Source of the DNA: Nodularia sphaerocarpa UHCC 0038
GTDB taxonomy: Bacteria > Cyanobacteriota > Cyanobacteriia > Cyanobacteriales > Nostocaceae
Assembly: GCF_022376295.1 (NCBI RefSeq)
Contig: NZ_CP060140.1
Coordinates: 934,356 to 998,355, forward strand
Length of the DNA: 64,000 nt
Direction of reading: 5' to 3'
Shown: positions 57,501-64,000 of the stretch, one piece after another
How the letters are laid out: every line of letters begins with the position of its first letter
Numbering within the stretch: the first letter of the stretch is position 1
Made by a program: the position numbers and the translations under genes
Notes under the pieces: model-generated
Seen by the model: the letters and a program-made list of their open reading frames with translations, nothing else
Database searches by the model: none
Told to the model about the DNA's origin: nothing

Positions 57501-60500
57501 TGCAGTCTGCTCGGTGATGCGGAAAAGCACTGCACTGACAAATTCATTTGTGCCTGATATTGTGCCGCCTGTGGTAGTTAAACCAACAGGGTTGAGAGTA
57601 TCTTCAGGATTACGGGGGTTATCCACCGTCACGTCAAATTGAGCAAGGGAGCGGGGTACACCACTATCTAGGTAGACGACAACACCTCCTTCTGGGGGTG
57701 GGCTGTCGAGAGTAAAGGTGATAGTAAGGACTGTTTGTTCTGACTCAAACAGGGTGCTGGGAGTAGCGGAAACACTAACTACTGGACCAACTCCACCGGG
57801 TACTCCATCAGTTACGGTGAAGTTGGCAGAACTGGCTACAGGATCTACTGTGTAACCTTCTCCTGCTTCGAGGGTGTAGGTAAAGGTAGCGTCGCTTTCT
57901 TCTAAGATGTCGTTTAAGACAGGTAGGCTAATTGTTGCTGTCGGTTCGAGGATGGTAAAGGTGAAACTGCTGAGGTCTGTTTCTAGAGCCAACAGATCCA
58001 ATGTTCCCCCAGTAACTCCAGTCTCTACCAACGGACGGTCAAAACGGTAGAAAACATTCGCTTCGGCATCAAATCGCACTTGTGCGGCGGTAAACTGCCT
58101 CATGATGTTGGCAACATCACCTTGTAAACGCACAGTAATTCCTTCGGGGGGAATGTCTCCAGTGGTGTTGAAGGTTAATGTTAAGACTGTTCCTTCTGCT
58201 TCGCTGACTACCTCTGGTGTGGCGGTGAATCCTACTACTGGTAATTCACTTACAGGGGCAGGAATAAGTTCAGCAGTAATCCGATAGGGGCCTGGTTCAT
58301 AGAAACCAGGGAAAATCCAACCACTACCGCTACCAGCTACATTTGGATCGTAGAAGTCGTTGCCCAGGTTGCTGATGCCAACATAGTAAGTACCTGTTGC
58401 TGGCGCGGTAAATCTGATGTAAGGATCTCCGTCAGATTGGAAGACTTCATCGGGGGCTGGAACGTTAGACGCAATAGCTAACTGATTGCCCTCTGCGTCA
58501 AAGACTTGCAACACGGAGTCCAAACGCGAGCCAGGAATACCAGCATCACCAACACCACTAGCATCAATATCGACAATTAATGTCTGACCGGCTTCCAAAT
58601 CAAAGGCGTACATATCTACGTCTTCGGTAGCGTCGATGAAGTTGCGGGTTTGGTTAGTAGTACCAATAGCCGCATTCATCACAAAAGTCGGATTTTCGAG
58701 GCTGAGTCCGGTAACAATCGCAGTAGCAATTGTCTCATTGAGAGTGGTCGGCTCGCTGGGAATTGTCGGTTCTTCACCACCGCCACTACCATCGGGCGGC
58801 GGTAAAACTACGGATTCAGGATTGTCAGCAATAGTGAGAGTCACAGCACTGGCTTCAGGTGCGATCGCATAACCTACCCCTGGCTGTACTGTGAAGGTAA
58901 ACTCATCAATTCCTTCTAAAATACCGTCATCAAAGGCAGATAAAGTAATGCTGGCAGTTTGTTCGGTAATCCGGAAGAAGAAGCCGCTAGACCGGAAGTT
59001 GGGGGCTGGAATTGCTCCGCCAACAAACTCGGCGTTGAGGACATCAAATTCACCCAATGCACCCCTAACACCGCTATCAACGTAGACCAGTACGCCTTCT
59101 GCTGGAGGTGTTTCATTTAAGGTAAAGGTCAACGTGGTAGTGTTACCTAGAGATTCTACTAAGGCTGTTTCGCTAATAGATAAGCTAACAGTTGGTACAG
59201 TGGGAAGGGTTGGGACATCTGCCAAAGTGCTGTATACCGGAGCAGTGATAGTGGCGTTAGCACCAACGCTGTAACCGACACTTTGCTGTAAGGTAAAGGT
59301 GATTGGTTCAGGAGTCTCAGAACTTGGCTCTGGTAAATTTTGCAGATTCAGGTTAGCGATCGCATTTCTCTCAGTCACGAGTAACCTAATACCAGTAGGA
59401 ACACCAGCAGCGTCATAAACTGCGCCGAGAACTTCTGCACCAGGACTAAAAGGTGCGCCCAGTCCAAAATAGTCGCGTAAGTCAATGTTGCTGTTCAGCA
59501 CCACCTCTAGTCCGTCTTCAGGAATAGCACCACTTACGGTTAACCCCAAAGTCAAAATAGAAGCTCCCTCTTCTACAGACTGCACCAGGGCATTAGCCAG
59601 CAAATTATCACTGCTGTCAAAAGTACCTGGTGTAGCTGCTAGGGATACTGTAGGACCTGCACCAGTCCCAGGATCAATTACAGTTTCTCTCGGTACAATT
59701 GGCTGATTCAGTGAGAGATTGAGGGTGTATGTCCCACTACTGCGACCTGTACCACTACCTGCTACTGAGGGGTCATAGGGATTATTATTGAAGCTAAATT
59801 CACCATTGGGGAAGCTGCTCACCCCAACGTAGTAAGTACCAGCAGTTTCGGCGGTAAATTCCAGATAGGAATCAACACCAGCGACAAATAGCTCATCTGG
59901 TGCGCCATCGTCATCACTCTGGGCTAACTGATTACCTTGGGCATCAAATACCCGTAGTACCGAGTCCAGCGTAGACCCCAATTGCTCCGCATCAATATCA
60001 ATTCTCACCGTATCTCCGGCTGCCAACTCGAAGGAGTACATATCTACGTCTTCGGTTTGGTCTACTAGGCGGTTATTACGGAAATTGAAGTCAATCGCAC
60101 CTTCAATAACCACCTGATTTTTGTCCACGCTCAAACCAGTGGCTTCGGCTGTGGCAATGGTATCATTTTGTTCAGCTTCCATCATCGGTAATATGGGAGC
60201 TTGAGCCGATATATCCACAATGGTGAAGCTACCTGTAGCTGCTTGTGGATTAACTTGATAACCTTGCCCGTCTACCACGGTAAAGACTGCCGTTTCTAGT
60301 CCTTCAGCAATACCATCGTCAGCTACTGGCAGGTTGATAGTTGCAGTTTGGTCAGTGATTGTAAAATCAAAGCCATCGGCACGAACTGCGGCAATAGTGC
60401 CACCTGTAATCTCAATTCCCCCTAGATTAAACTCATCTAAATTAGGCGCACTGACAGAAATAGTCACACCTGCTGCTGGTGGGGGTGAACTGAGGCTGAA

Positions 60501-63404
60501 TTGATGCACCGATACCGTACCCTCTGATTCCACTAGTACAGTCGGCTCTGTCACCAAACTGACCTGAATCAGAGAATTTTCATCATCGCGGATGGCTAAT
60601 GTAGTTGTTCTTGCATCTGCTGCAACCGTGTAGCCTGGATTGGGTTGCAGAGAGAAAATAAAGCTTTCAATGCCTTCGACAATATCATCAGCGAAGGGTT
60701 TCAGGCTGATAGTAGCTGTCGGCTCGGTAATTTTGAAGAAGAAGCCACTGGCTGAACTATCGGGAGCGGGGAAAGAGCCGCCTGTAAAACTAGCATTGAA
60801 CAGGTCAAACTCACCCAAGCCATTCCGCACATTATTATTCACATAAACCAGCACGCCTTCTGGTGGGATTTCACCATTAACAGTGAAGCTTAATGTCGTT
60901 TCATCCACACCTTCAGTGAGTGGTCCGGCATTAGTTACACTGATACCCACTTCTGGGACAGAGGTGGGATCTGGTACTTGAGCAATGGTGTCGTAAACTG
61001 TGACTGTGGAACTTGCCGTTTCACTTGGGTTGTAACCTTCTCCCCCTTGAACAAAGAAGGTGACAGTTTCCGGATCTGTAACATTCTCCGTGCCAGGGCT
61101 AATAAAGTTAATAATGGCATTAGCTTGATCCATGCGGAACTGGAAACCAGTCGCTAAACCATCTTCGTTGTAAATAGCAGCAATCACCGCACCGCCAAAA
61201 CTCCGTGGACCAGGGCCAGCTTCTCTGACGAATTGGGTAATGTCAGCAATATCACTATTGACATTAACTATTAAACCACCTTCAAGAATCGCTGCATCTG
61301 CACTGAGGGCAATACTCAGCACTGATGCTCCAGAACCAGCAGATTTGAGCAAGTTCGGGGTAATAATCTCGTTGGTACGGGTGAAAGTACCGCCGATGAT
61401 ATCTAGGGAGACGGTAGGAACGGTAGGAGTTACAGATGGTGCATCATCAATGGTGATGGAGACGGAACTAGCTTCGGGATTAACTTGATACTGCTCCCCA
61501 TTCAACAGGGTATAATTATAGCTGCGTGGTCCATCAATTTCTCCGTTATTGAACACAGGCACTGTAATTGTGGCTGTTTGTTCGGTGATGCGGAAAAGTA
61601 CGACACTGGCTAATTCATTTGTGCCTGATATTGTGCCGCCTGTGGTAGTTAAACCAACAGGGTTGAGAGTATCTTCAGGATTACGGGGGTTATCCACCGT
61701 CACGTTAAATTGAGCAATGGAGCGGGGTACACCACTATCTAGATAGACGACAACGCCGCCTTCTGGGGGTGGGCTGTCGAGAGTAAAGGTGATGGTAAGG
61801 GCTGTTTGCTCTGACTCAAACAAGGTGCTGGGAGTGGCAGAAACACTAACTACTGGACCAACTCCACCGGGTACTCCATCAGTTACGGTGAAGTTGGCAG
61901 AACTGGCTAGAGGATCTACTGCGTAACCTTGTCCGGCTTCGAGGGTGTAGGTAAAGGTAGCGTCGCTTTCTTCTAAGATGTCGTTGAGAACAGGTAGGCT
62001 AATTGTTGCCGTTGGTTCAAGGATGGTAAAGGTGAAACTGCTCAGGTCTGTTTCTAGAGCAAACAGATCCAGTGTTCCCCCTGTGACTCCAGTCTGTACC
62101 AACGGACGGTCAAAGCGGTAGAAAACATTCGCTTCGGCATCAAATCTGACTTGCGCTGCGGTAAACTGTCTGAGGATATTGGCGACATCACCTTGTAAAC
62201 GCACAGTAATTCCTTCTGCGGGAATATCACCTGTGGTGTTGAAGGTTAATGTGAGGATTGTTCCTTCTGCTTCGTTGACTACCTCTGGTGATGCTGTGAA
62301 GCTAACTACTGGTACAGGAGGAACGTCAAATATGGTAAATGTGATTGCGTTTTCACCGGGAACAAAATCGTAACCGGGTACAGGACTGAGTGTGTAAGTA
62401 AATGTTTCTGCACCTTCTACAACTTCATCTCTAAATAGGGGGAGAGTGATGGTTGCGGTTTGCTGGAGTAGTCTGACAGTAACAGCACTGGAAGTAGCAT
62501 TGGCTCTCACCAAACTAGCACCATTGAATGATGAACTAAATACAGCAAATTCAGCGAGCGATCGCTCTACGCCACTATCAAATGTGACTTCTAACCCTCC
62601 TTCTGGGGGTGGTTCGCTGAGTTGAAAGGTTAAAACAATACTGTCGTTGTTGGCTTCAACTAACGTAGTGGGGCTGGCGGTAAAGCTAATTGTGGGCATA
62701 GTTGGTGGTGGATCAATAGTAATATTAACTGTTGCGGGTGCAGAATTGGCTTTAGTATCATTAGCTAAATAAGTAAAGCTATCTGTACCAATAAATCCTG
62801 CATTGGGTGTGTAAGCAAATGAACCATCACCATTGAAGCTGAGACTACCATTGCTCGGTGCTGCTAAAACTGCGGCTGTTAGAGGATCATTGTTACTATC
62901 CGTGTCATTATTTAAAACACCATTGGCAGCATCTACTACCAATTGTTGACCTGCATTTGTGGTGTAACTGTCGTTAACTGCTACTGGTGGGTCATTTAAT
63001 GGTGGTGGTGCTGGAACCTGACTGGGATCGTCATAGAAGTTCACTGTCACCGCACTCAAACTCGGATCAACTGTATATCCTTCACCAGTTTGGAGAGTGT
63101 AAACTACCGTTTGCTGTCCTTCTGGAATCCCGTCTGCAAAAATGGGCGCACTGACGGTGGCTATTTCGGATGTAATGTTAAAAAAGAACCCTGAAAAATC
63201 AAAGTCTCCCTGTGGGACACCGCCACCAGTAAAGCTGAGTGCAAATAAATCTAACTGAGTTAATGATTGGGGAAGATTACCCAGGAGATAAACTCTCACA
63301 CCTCCTACTGGTGGCGGTTCACTTAACTCAAATCTAAAGGTAAGTTCAGTACCTTCGCTTTCAATGAGGGTTGTAGTATTGGTTGTGAACTTGATTGTTG
63401 TCAT
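51552..63404 (-). CDS. Giant Calx-beta/PPC/RTX repeat protein, probably secreted by type I export
   Basis: 3950 residues. About 21 Calx-beta-like domains were counted by eye (typical start PxVSFTASPxxxxEAEGT, middle PPPEGGVxVYLxSG, end DDxxxExxETFTYTL). One cadherin-like/tandem-95 domain lies at about 135-230 (PVAVNDSYTTNAGQ). Four pre-peptidase C-terminal (PPC) domains lie near 1075-1236, 1556-1716, 2434-2614 and 3038-3210 (DVDMYSFELAAGD; GTYYVGVS). The C-terminus has RTX nonapeptides (GGDGDDTLFGGDGND) at about 3747-3890, then a short tail. No N-terminal signal peptide and no enzymatic domain were seen. Calx-beta and RTX repeats bind calcium, and RTX proteins leave by type I secretion, so an extracellular or surface role is likely. 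Internal duplications lie at 52187-52977/52977-53766 and at 57360-58250/61430-62325. A small stem-loop directly precedes the ATG. Confidence 0.93.
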   Translation of the reverse strand: MTTIKFTTNTTTLIESEGTELTFRFELSEPPPVGGVRVYLLGNLPQSLTQLDLFALSFTGGGVPQGDFDFSGFFFNITSEIATVSAPIFADGIPEGQQTVVYTLQTGEGYTVDPSLSAVTVNFYDDPSQVPAPPPLNDPPVAVNDSYTTNAGQQLVVDAANGVLNNDTDSNNDPLTAAVLAAPSNGSLSFNGDGSFAYTPNAGFIGTDSFTYLANDTKANSAPATVNITIDPPPTMPTISFTASPTTLVEANNDSIVLTFQLSEPPPEGGLEVTFDSGVERSLAEFAVFSSSFNGASLVRANATSSAVTVRLLQQTATITLPLFRDEVVEGAETFTYTLSPVPGYDFVPGENAITFTIFDVPPVPVVSFTASPEVVNEAEGTILTLTFNTTGDIPAEGITVRLQGDVANILRQFTAAQVRFDAEANVFYRFDRPLVQTGVTGGTLDLFALETDLSSFTFTILEPTATISLPVLNDILEESDATFTYTLEAGQGYAVDPLASSANFTVTDGVPGGVGPVVSVSATPSTLFESEQTALTITFTLDSPPPEGGVVVYLDSGVPRSIAQFNVTVDNPRNPEDTLNPVGLTTTGGTISGTNELASVVLFRITEQTATITVPVFNNGEIDGPRSYNYTLLNGEQYQVNPEASSVSITIDDAPSVTPTVPTVSLDIIGGTFTRTNEIITPNLLKSAGSGASVLSIALSADAAILEGGLIVNVNSDIADITQFVREAGPGPRSFGGAVIAAIYNEDGLATGFQFRMDQANAIINFISPGTENVTDPETVTFFVQGGEGYNPSETASSTVTVYDTIAQVPDPTSVPEVGISVTNAGPLTEGVDETTLSFTVNGEIPPEGVLVYVNNNVRNGLGEFDLFNASFTGGSFPAPDSSASGFFFKITEPTATISLKPFADDIVEGIESFIFSLQPNPGYTVAADARTTTLAIRDDENSLIQVSLVTEPTVLVESEGTVSVHQFSLSSPPPAAGVTISVSAPNLDEFNLGGIEITGGTIAAVRADGFDFTITDQTATINLPVADDGIAEGLETAVFTVVDGQGYQVNPQAATGSFTIVDISAQAPILPMMEAEQNDTIATAEATGLSVDKNQVVIEGAIDFNFRNNRLVDQTEDVDMYSFELAAGDTVRIDIDAEQLGSTLDSVLRVFDAQGNQLAQSDDDGAPDELFVAGVDSYLEFTAETAGTYYVGVSSFPNGEFSFNNNPYDPSVAGSGTGRSSGTYTLNLSLNQPIVPRETVIDPGTGAGPTVSLAATPGTFDSSDNLLANALVQSVEEGASILTLGLTVSGAIPEDGLEVVLNSNIDLRDYFGLGAPFSPGAEVLGAVYDAAGVPTGIRLLVTERNAIANLNLQNLPEPSSETPEPITFTLQQSVGYSVGANATITAPVYSTLADVPTLPTVPTVSLSISETALVESLGNTTTLTFTLNETPPAEGVLVYVDSGVRGALGEFDVLNAEFVGGAIPAPNFRSSGFFFRITEQTASITLSAFDDGILEGIDEFTFTVQPGVGYAIAPEASAVTLTIADNPESVVLPPPDGSGGGEEPTIPSEPTTLNETIATAIVTGLSLENPTFVMNAAIGTTNQTRNFIDATEDVDMYAFDLEAGQTLIVDIDASGVGDAGIPGSRLDSVLQVFDAEGNQLAIASNVPAPDEVFQSDGDPYIRFTAPATGTYYVGISNLGNDFYDPNVAGSGSGWIFPGFYEPGPYRITAELIPAPVSELPVVGFTATPEVVSEAEGTVLTLTFNTTGDIPPEGITVRLQGDVANIMRQFTAAQVRFDAEANVFYRFDRPLVETGVTGGTLDLLALETDLSSFTFTILEPTATISLPVLNDILEESDATFTYTLEAGEGYTVDPVASSANFTVTDGVPGGVGPVVSVSATPSTLFESEQTVLTITFTLDSPPPEGGVVVYLDSGVPRSLAQFDVTVDNPRNPEDTLNPVGLTTTGGTISGTNEFVSAVLFRITEQTATITVPVFDNGEIDGPRTFTYTLLNGEQYQVNPEANQVTITIDDAMSIEQPLVGISATPVTADAQNNPLAYGLVKSAEYTDAEGATRTGAAILNLSLNVDGVIPEEGLVVDVITDLDLWKYVNGLNAPPFSPGAQILEAIYDDAGNGIGFKAKVTSPNSLIVFRLKSGLAADDLASATFTVQAGEGYSVNSEAAATTFPVYNTLQDVPTPSVTPEISFSATNTTIVESEGGQVTLNFSLSEPPPAEGVVVLVRGAQFSSLSDFDVLQAEVVGGEFPALIGANSFYFRITEQNASITVAAFPDGVTEGLEVQSFSLSANPGYTVNSTENTVVVTIQDTPESTLPLLTLTGTPGTLIETDATVSRHTFTLGAPPPAEGLIVSVSAPNFSDFDLAGISLTGGTIVAVREDGFDLNLTAQRAVIDLPVKNDGIIEGTETAIFSLQPGTGYILGETNNQATFTILDAPQPLSAEIESNDTIATANDTRLSEANPTLSITGAIGYSVANRYRINPTDAGFTYVDNTEDVDLYKVELKAGDRLAIDMDAQINGSTLSSALQVFDAEGNVLAANRIAPAPNEIFVSRNDSYINFTAPADGFYYVGVSSNPNYDRSAENPNLSNFDPYDPNVQGSGTGTTTGAYTLNLSLNSEVGEVVNPPTPVPTGDGPIISIETIIGTYSSAGTGARILSPYLVTAPPSGAAVLAIALTADGAIPEGGADVVINSDIILRQYFGNSVRVKPFTVGGEIGEAIYDPATGEATGFTFKLTENNAFINIVIPTSIELDSPQAATFSLQPGNNTTVNPDADFSTVTFYPTLEQAPVPTVVPQVGLEISQSQLIESEATSTTLTFTLDQAPPAEGVLVYVNSGVTGALGDFNVFGIETNGASFPIGNSNAGGFYIKLTQQTSTITLSAFDDGVVEGLETFTFSLETGAGYTIDPAQPAVTLSIADTPTSQVLVSYTFSPATLIESENTVGVHTFSLSSPPPAEGLTIFVNSDSLGEFDLSGVEITGGEIVSVAENGFSLKITDNQAVVRTPVNNDGIAEGVETEVFSIAPGDSYEVSPTANTATFTIYDNTSDVPLVETEGNNLAAINDTIPQAVDTQLSKNNTQFKIQATIGNAATNFIDRSEDVDIYKLELIAGDTIKIDIDSLPFNIDGVTNTQFVDTELRLFDAAGQELARNFIAPAPNELFVSNRDPYLEFTATTDGAYYIGVAANSNRHYDPFTAGSGGGRIIPASGINIGRYDLTVDLIPSELPVVGFTASPVVSEADGTGLVLTFNTQGIIPEGGLVVSVGGDFRTSAVAQGLQFREVIESEGVEYLRFNRDTQAYEFRLTQANAVVTIPVFDDIVEEADTTYTYQLLAGEAYGLDPAATSAAVTYVDGVPGGVGPVVSISTEQTALKEGDTLTVNFSVDGEIPVDGLTVFVLSPTRGALGEFVIFNPDGTPAITLEGIAGFPTPDGTGGGFFVTLTESTASLTLNVFDDGANEGIENITFNLVNGELYEVNPDASGITVTIAELPVVGFIASPVVSEADGPGLLLVFNAQGIIPEEGLVVSVGGDFRTSAVAQGLQFREVIESEGVEYLRFNRDTQAYEFRLTQANAVVTIPVFDDIVEEADTTYTYQLLAGEAYGLDPAATSAAVTYVDGVPGGVGPVVSISTEQAALYEGDTLTVNFSVDGEIPADGLTVFVLSPTRAALGEFVIFNEDGTPAVTFEGIAGFPTPDGTGGGFFVTLTEATASLSLKVFDDGPGEGVENFTFNLVDGELYEVNPDAASINLTISDAPTSPVGTPGDDVIVGTFGNDSLFAGAGNDIIYAAGGDNYLFGGDGDDTLFGGDGNDALFGGNGNDSLFAGAGNDYLYSGSGDNLLDGGDGNDILYAGNGNNTLLGGAGDDIIYSGSGQNLINAGSGNDIIFLNGGQDTVAIAQGEGVDTINNFQVSLGQRIGLSGGLSFDQLTLTQSGMDTLIKTGDETLAVLKFVQSSSLNSSAFTVV
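51730..52165 (-). other. RTX calcium-binding nonapeptide block (within the giant gene)
   Basis: Tandem GGxGxDxLx units, about 15 by eye, with variants such as GSGDNLLDGG. This is the part expected to bind calcium and to precede the type I secretion signal. Confidence 0.9.
52187..53766 (-). repeat. Tandem duplication of a Calx-beta pair, 789-bp period
   Basis: Two consecutive copies, each coding for two Calx-beta-like domains starting LPVVGF(T/I)ASPVVSEADG. A stretch of about 270 bases (52579-52850 and 53368-53639) appears identical, so the duplication is recent or recently homogenised. Confidence 0.85.
57360..58250 (-). repeat. Dispersed duplication of a Calx-beta pair, copy 1
   Basis: Codes for two domains (FTATPEVVSEAEGT and VSVSATPSTLFESEQT). 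Nearly the same as the block at 61430-62325. Confidence 0.8.
61430..62325 (-). repeat. Dispersed duplication of a Calx-beta pair, copy 2
   Basis: Codes for FTASPEVVNEAEGT and VSVSATPSTLFESEQT. It differs from the block at 57360-58250 by scattered substitutions only. Confidence 0.8.
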
Positions 63405-63405
63405 G

Positions 63406-63421
63406 ATATTTGGCGAAATAT
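63406..63421 (-). promoter_or_regulatory. Stem-loop directly before the start codon
   Basis: ATATTT-GGCG-AAATAT, one base upstream of the ATG at 63404. No Shine-Dalgarno sequence is visible. It could affect ribosome access, but this is inferred from position only. Confidence 0.35.
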
Positions 63422-63530
63422 TCGGTTAGTTTCAAACTTGCGCTCCAAAAAACTGGGTTAGTATTTCTCTACAAACTGAAGAAGTTTGGGAGCAAGGCGC
63501 AAATGTTGAGATCGGATTTTATATCTCAAT

Positions 63531-63561
63531 GACCAGGGTTAATTGTGAATAAACCCTGGTC
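63531..63561. other. Inverted repeat with perfect 10-bp arms
   Basis: GACCAGGGTT and AACCCTGGTC flank an 11-base loop. On the plus strand it is followed, after about 12 bases, by a T5 run, so a plus-strand terminator is possible, but no plus-strand gene precedes it in the window. Confidence 0.4.
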
Positions 63562-63782
63562 TAATTTCCCTGTTTTTAGCTTTTATCAATAACGATACCG
63601 CCAGCGCTGTTTCATGAATGCCCGCAGGGCTTTTATCTGTTCGCACAAATTTAGGTAACTTATATTACAACTTCACCGCAGATCATAAAGTCGCGTTGCT
63701 TCCAGAAGTTTGACAAGGAAATTACTGCACACCTTGTTGAAGACAGTGAAGAAGACTAGAGTTATTTATTGCAACTTATTCT

Positions 63783-63804
63783 TGATAAGCTGATATGCTT
63801 ATCA
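63783..63804. promoter_or_regulatory. Operator-like palindrome
   Basis: TGATAAGC-TGATAT-GCTTATCA, perfect 8-bp arms with a 6-bp centre, about 380 bp upstream of the giant repeat protein gene. It has the form of a dimeric regulator site. The regulator is unknown. Confidence 0.4.
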
Positions 63805-63918
63805 TAGCACTATCGGTAATTAATTGTAAACATTAATGATACATTTCGAGGAAGATTTCTTTTCATGGATATGTTTCTGGATGAGTAGGCTGGTTTGTGC
63901 AAATTTTGCATAAATTAA

Positions 63919-63949
63919 AATTGGGTTGACCTGCGGGTGCTACCCAATT
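63919..63949 (-). terminator. Possible intrinsic terminator of a gene beyond the right edge
   Basis: The arms AATTGGGT and ACCCAATT flank a 15-base loop. Read on the minus strand the stem is followed by TTAATTT, a weak U-rich tract. It would end a minus-strand transcript coming from outside the window. Confidence 0.35.
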
Positions 63950-64000
63950 CCAGAAAATTATCTTCAATCGGTGTTGCTGATTTCAAATATGAATTAGGCT

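Larger units (their letters stand above)
63405..64000. promoter_or_regulatory. 0.6 kb spacer upstream of the giant repeat protein gene
   Basis: No ORF of note. It holds four inverted repeats: a stem-loop directly before the ATG (63406-63421), a 10-bp perfect stem (63531-63561), an operator-like palindrome (63783-63804) and an 8-bp stem near the edge (63919-63949). The promoter of the minus-strand gene should lie here, but I could not fix -10/-35 elements. Confidence 0.5.

Noticed and set aside
51552..63404. CRISPR array in the repeat-rich region
   Set aside because: The repeats are coding, long and tandem, without short constant repeats and unique spacers. The R1 clusters are also too irregular.

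Overview
The window looks like heterocystous cyanobacterial DNA of the Nostoc/Anabaena type. HIP1 octamers (GCGATCGC) occur throughout, DevB/DevC-type exporter genes are present, and dispersed short GC-rich repeats fill the spacers. No rRNA, tRNA, CRISPR array or transposase gene was found.

Left two thirds (1-41812, all minus strand): one long NRPS/PKS cluster, read right to left. A VOC/glyoxalase-fold protein and two ABC half-transporters lead into seven megasynthase genes, the last cut by the left edge. By domain order and hand-read 10-residue A-domain codes the line is: C-A(Asn)-T-E; C-A(Gly)-T-C-A(Val)-T-E; C-A(Gly)-T; KS-AT(malonyl)-KR-ACP; C-A(Ala)-T-Cy-A(Cys, with embedded Ox)-T; C-A(Gly)-T-C-A(Ala)-T-E; C-... 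(partial). If collinear, the chain is D-Asn-Gly-D-Val-Gly-C2 unit-Ala-thiazole-Gly-D-Ala-..., with release encoded beyond the left edge. COM-like docking ends match at the three E-to-C gene junctions. I cannot name a known product. A large NRPS/PKS cluster in Anabaena PCC 7120 has been linked to siderophores, but whether this is the same system needs a search.

Middle (41813-51423): a 0.9 kb divergent spacer, a DUF3102-like protein with an odd C-terminus, a sucrase/ferredoxin-like protein coupled to a membrane protein, a fatty-acid-hydroxylase-superfamily protein, a type II thioesterase, DevC- and DevB-like exporter parts without a DevA ATPase, and a MupA/Atu3640-type flavin monooxygenase. The thioesterase, monooxygenase and perhaps the hydroxylase plausibly serve the NRPS pathway.

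Right (51552-63404): one 3950-residue, probably secreted protein of about 21 Calx-beta-like repeats, four PPC domains, one cadherin-like domain and a C-terminal RTX block, with recent internal duplications. A 0.6 kb spacer with several palindromes lies upstream of it.

The most unusual feature is that the megasynthase ORFs are studded with in-frame copies of the same repeats found in the spacers. They cluster at fixed loops: all eight A domains carry repeat-like sequence immediately before the A7 motif (LYKTGD), and five of eight carry it just before A3.
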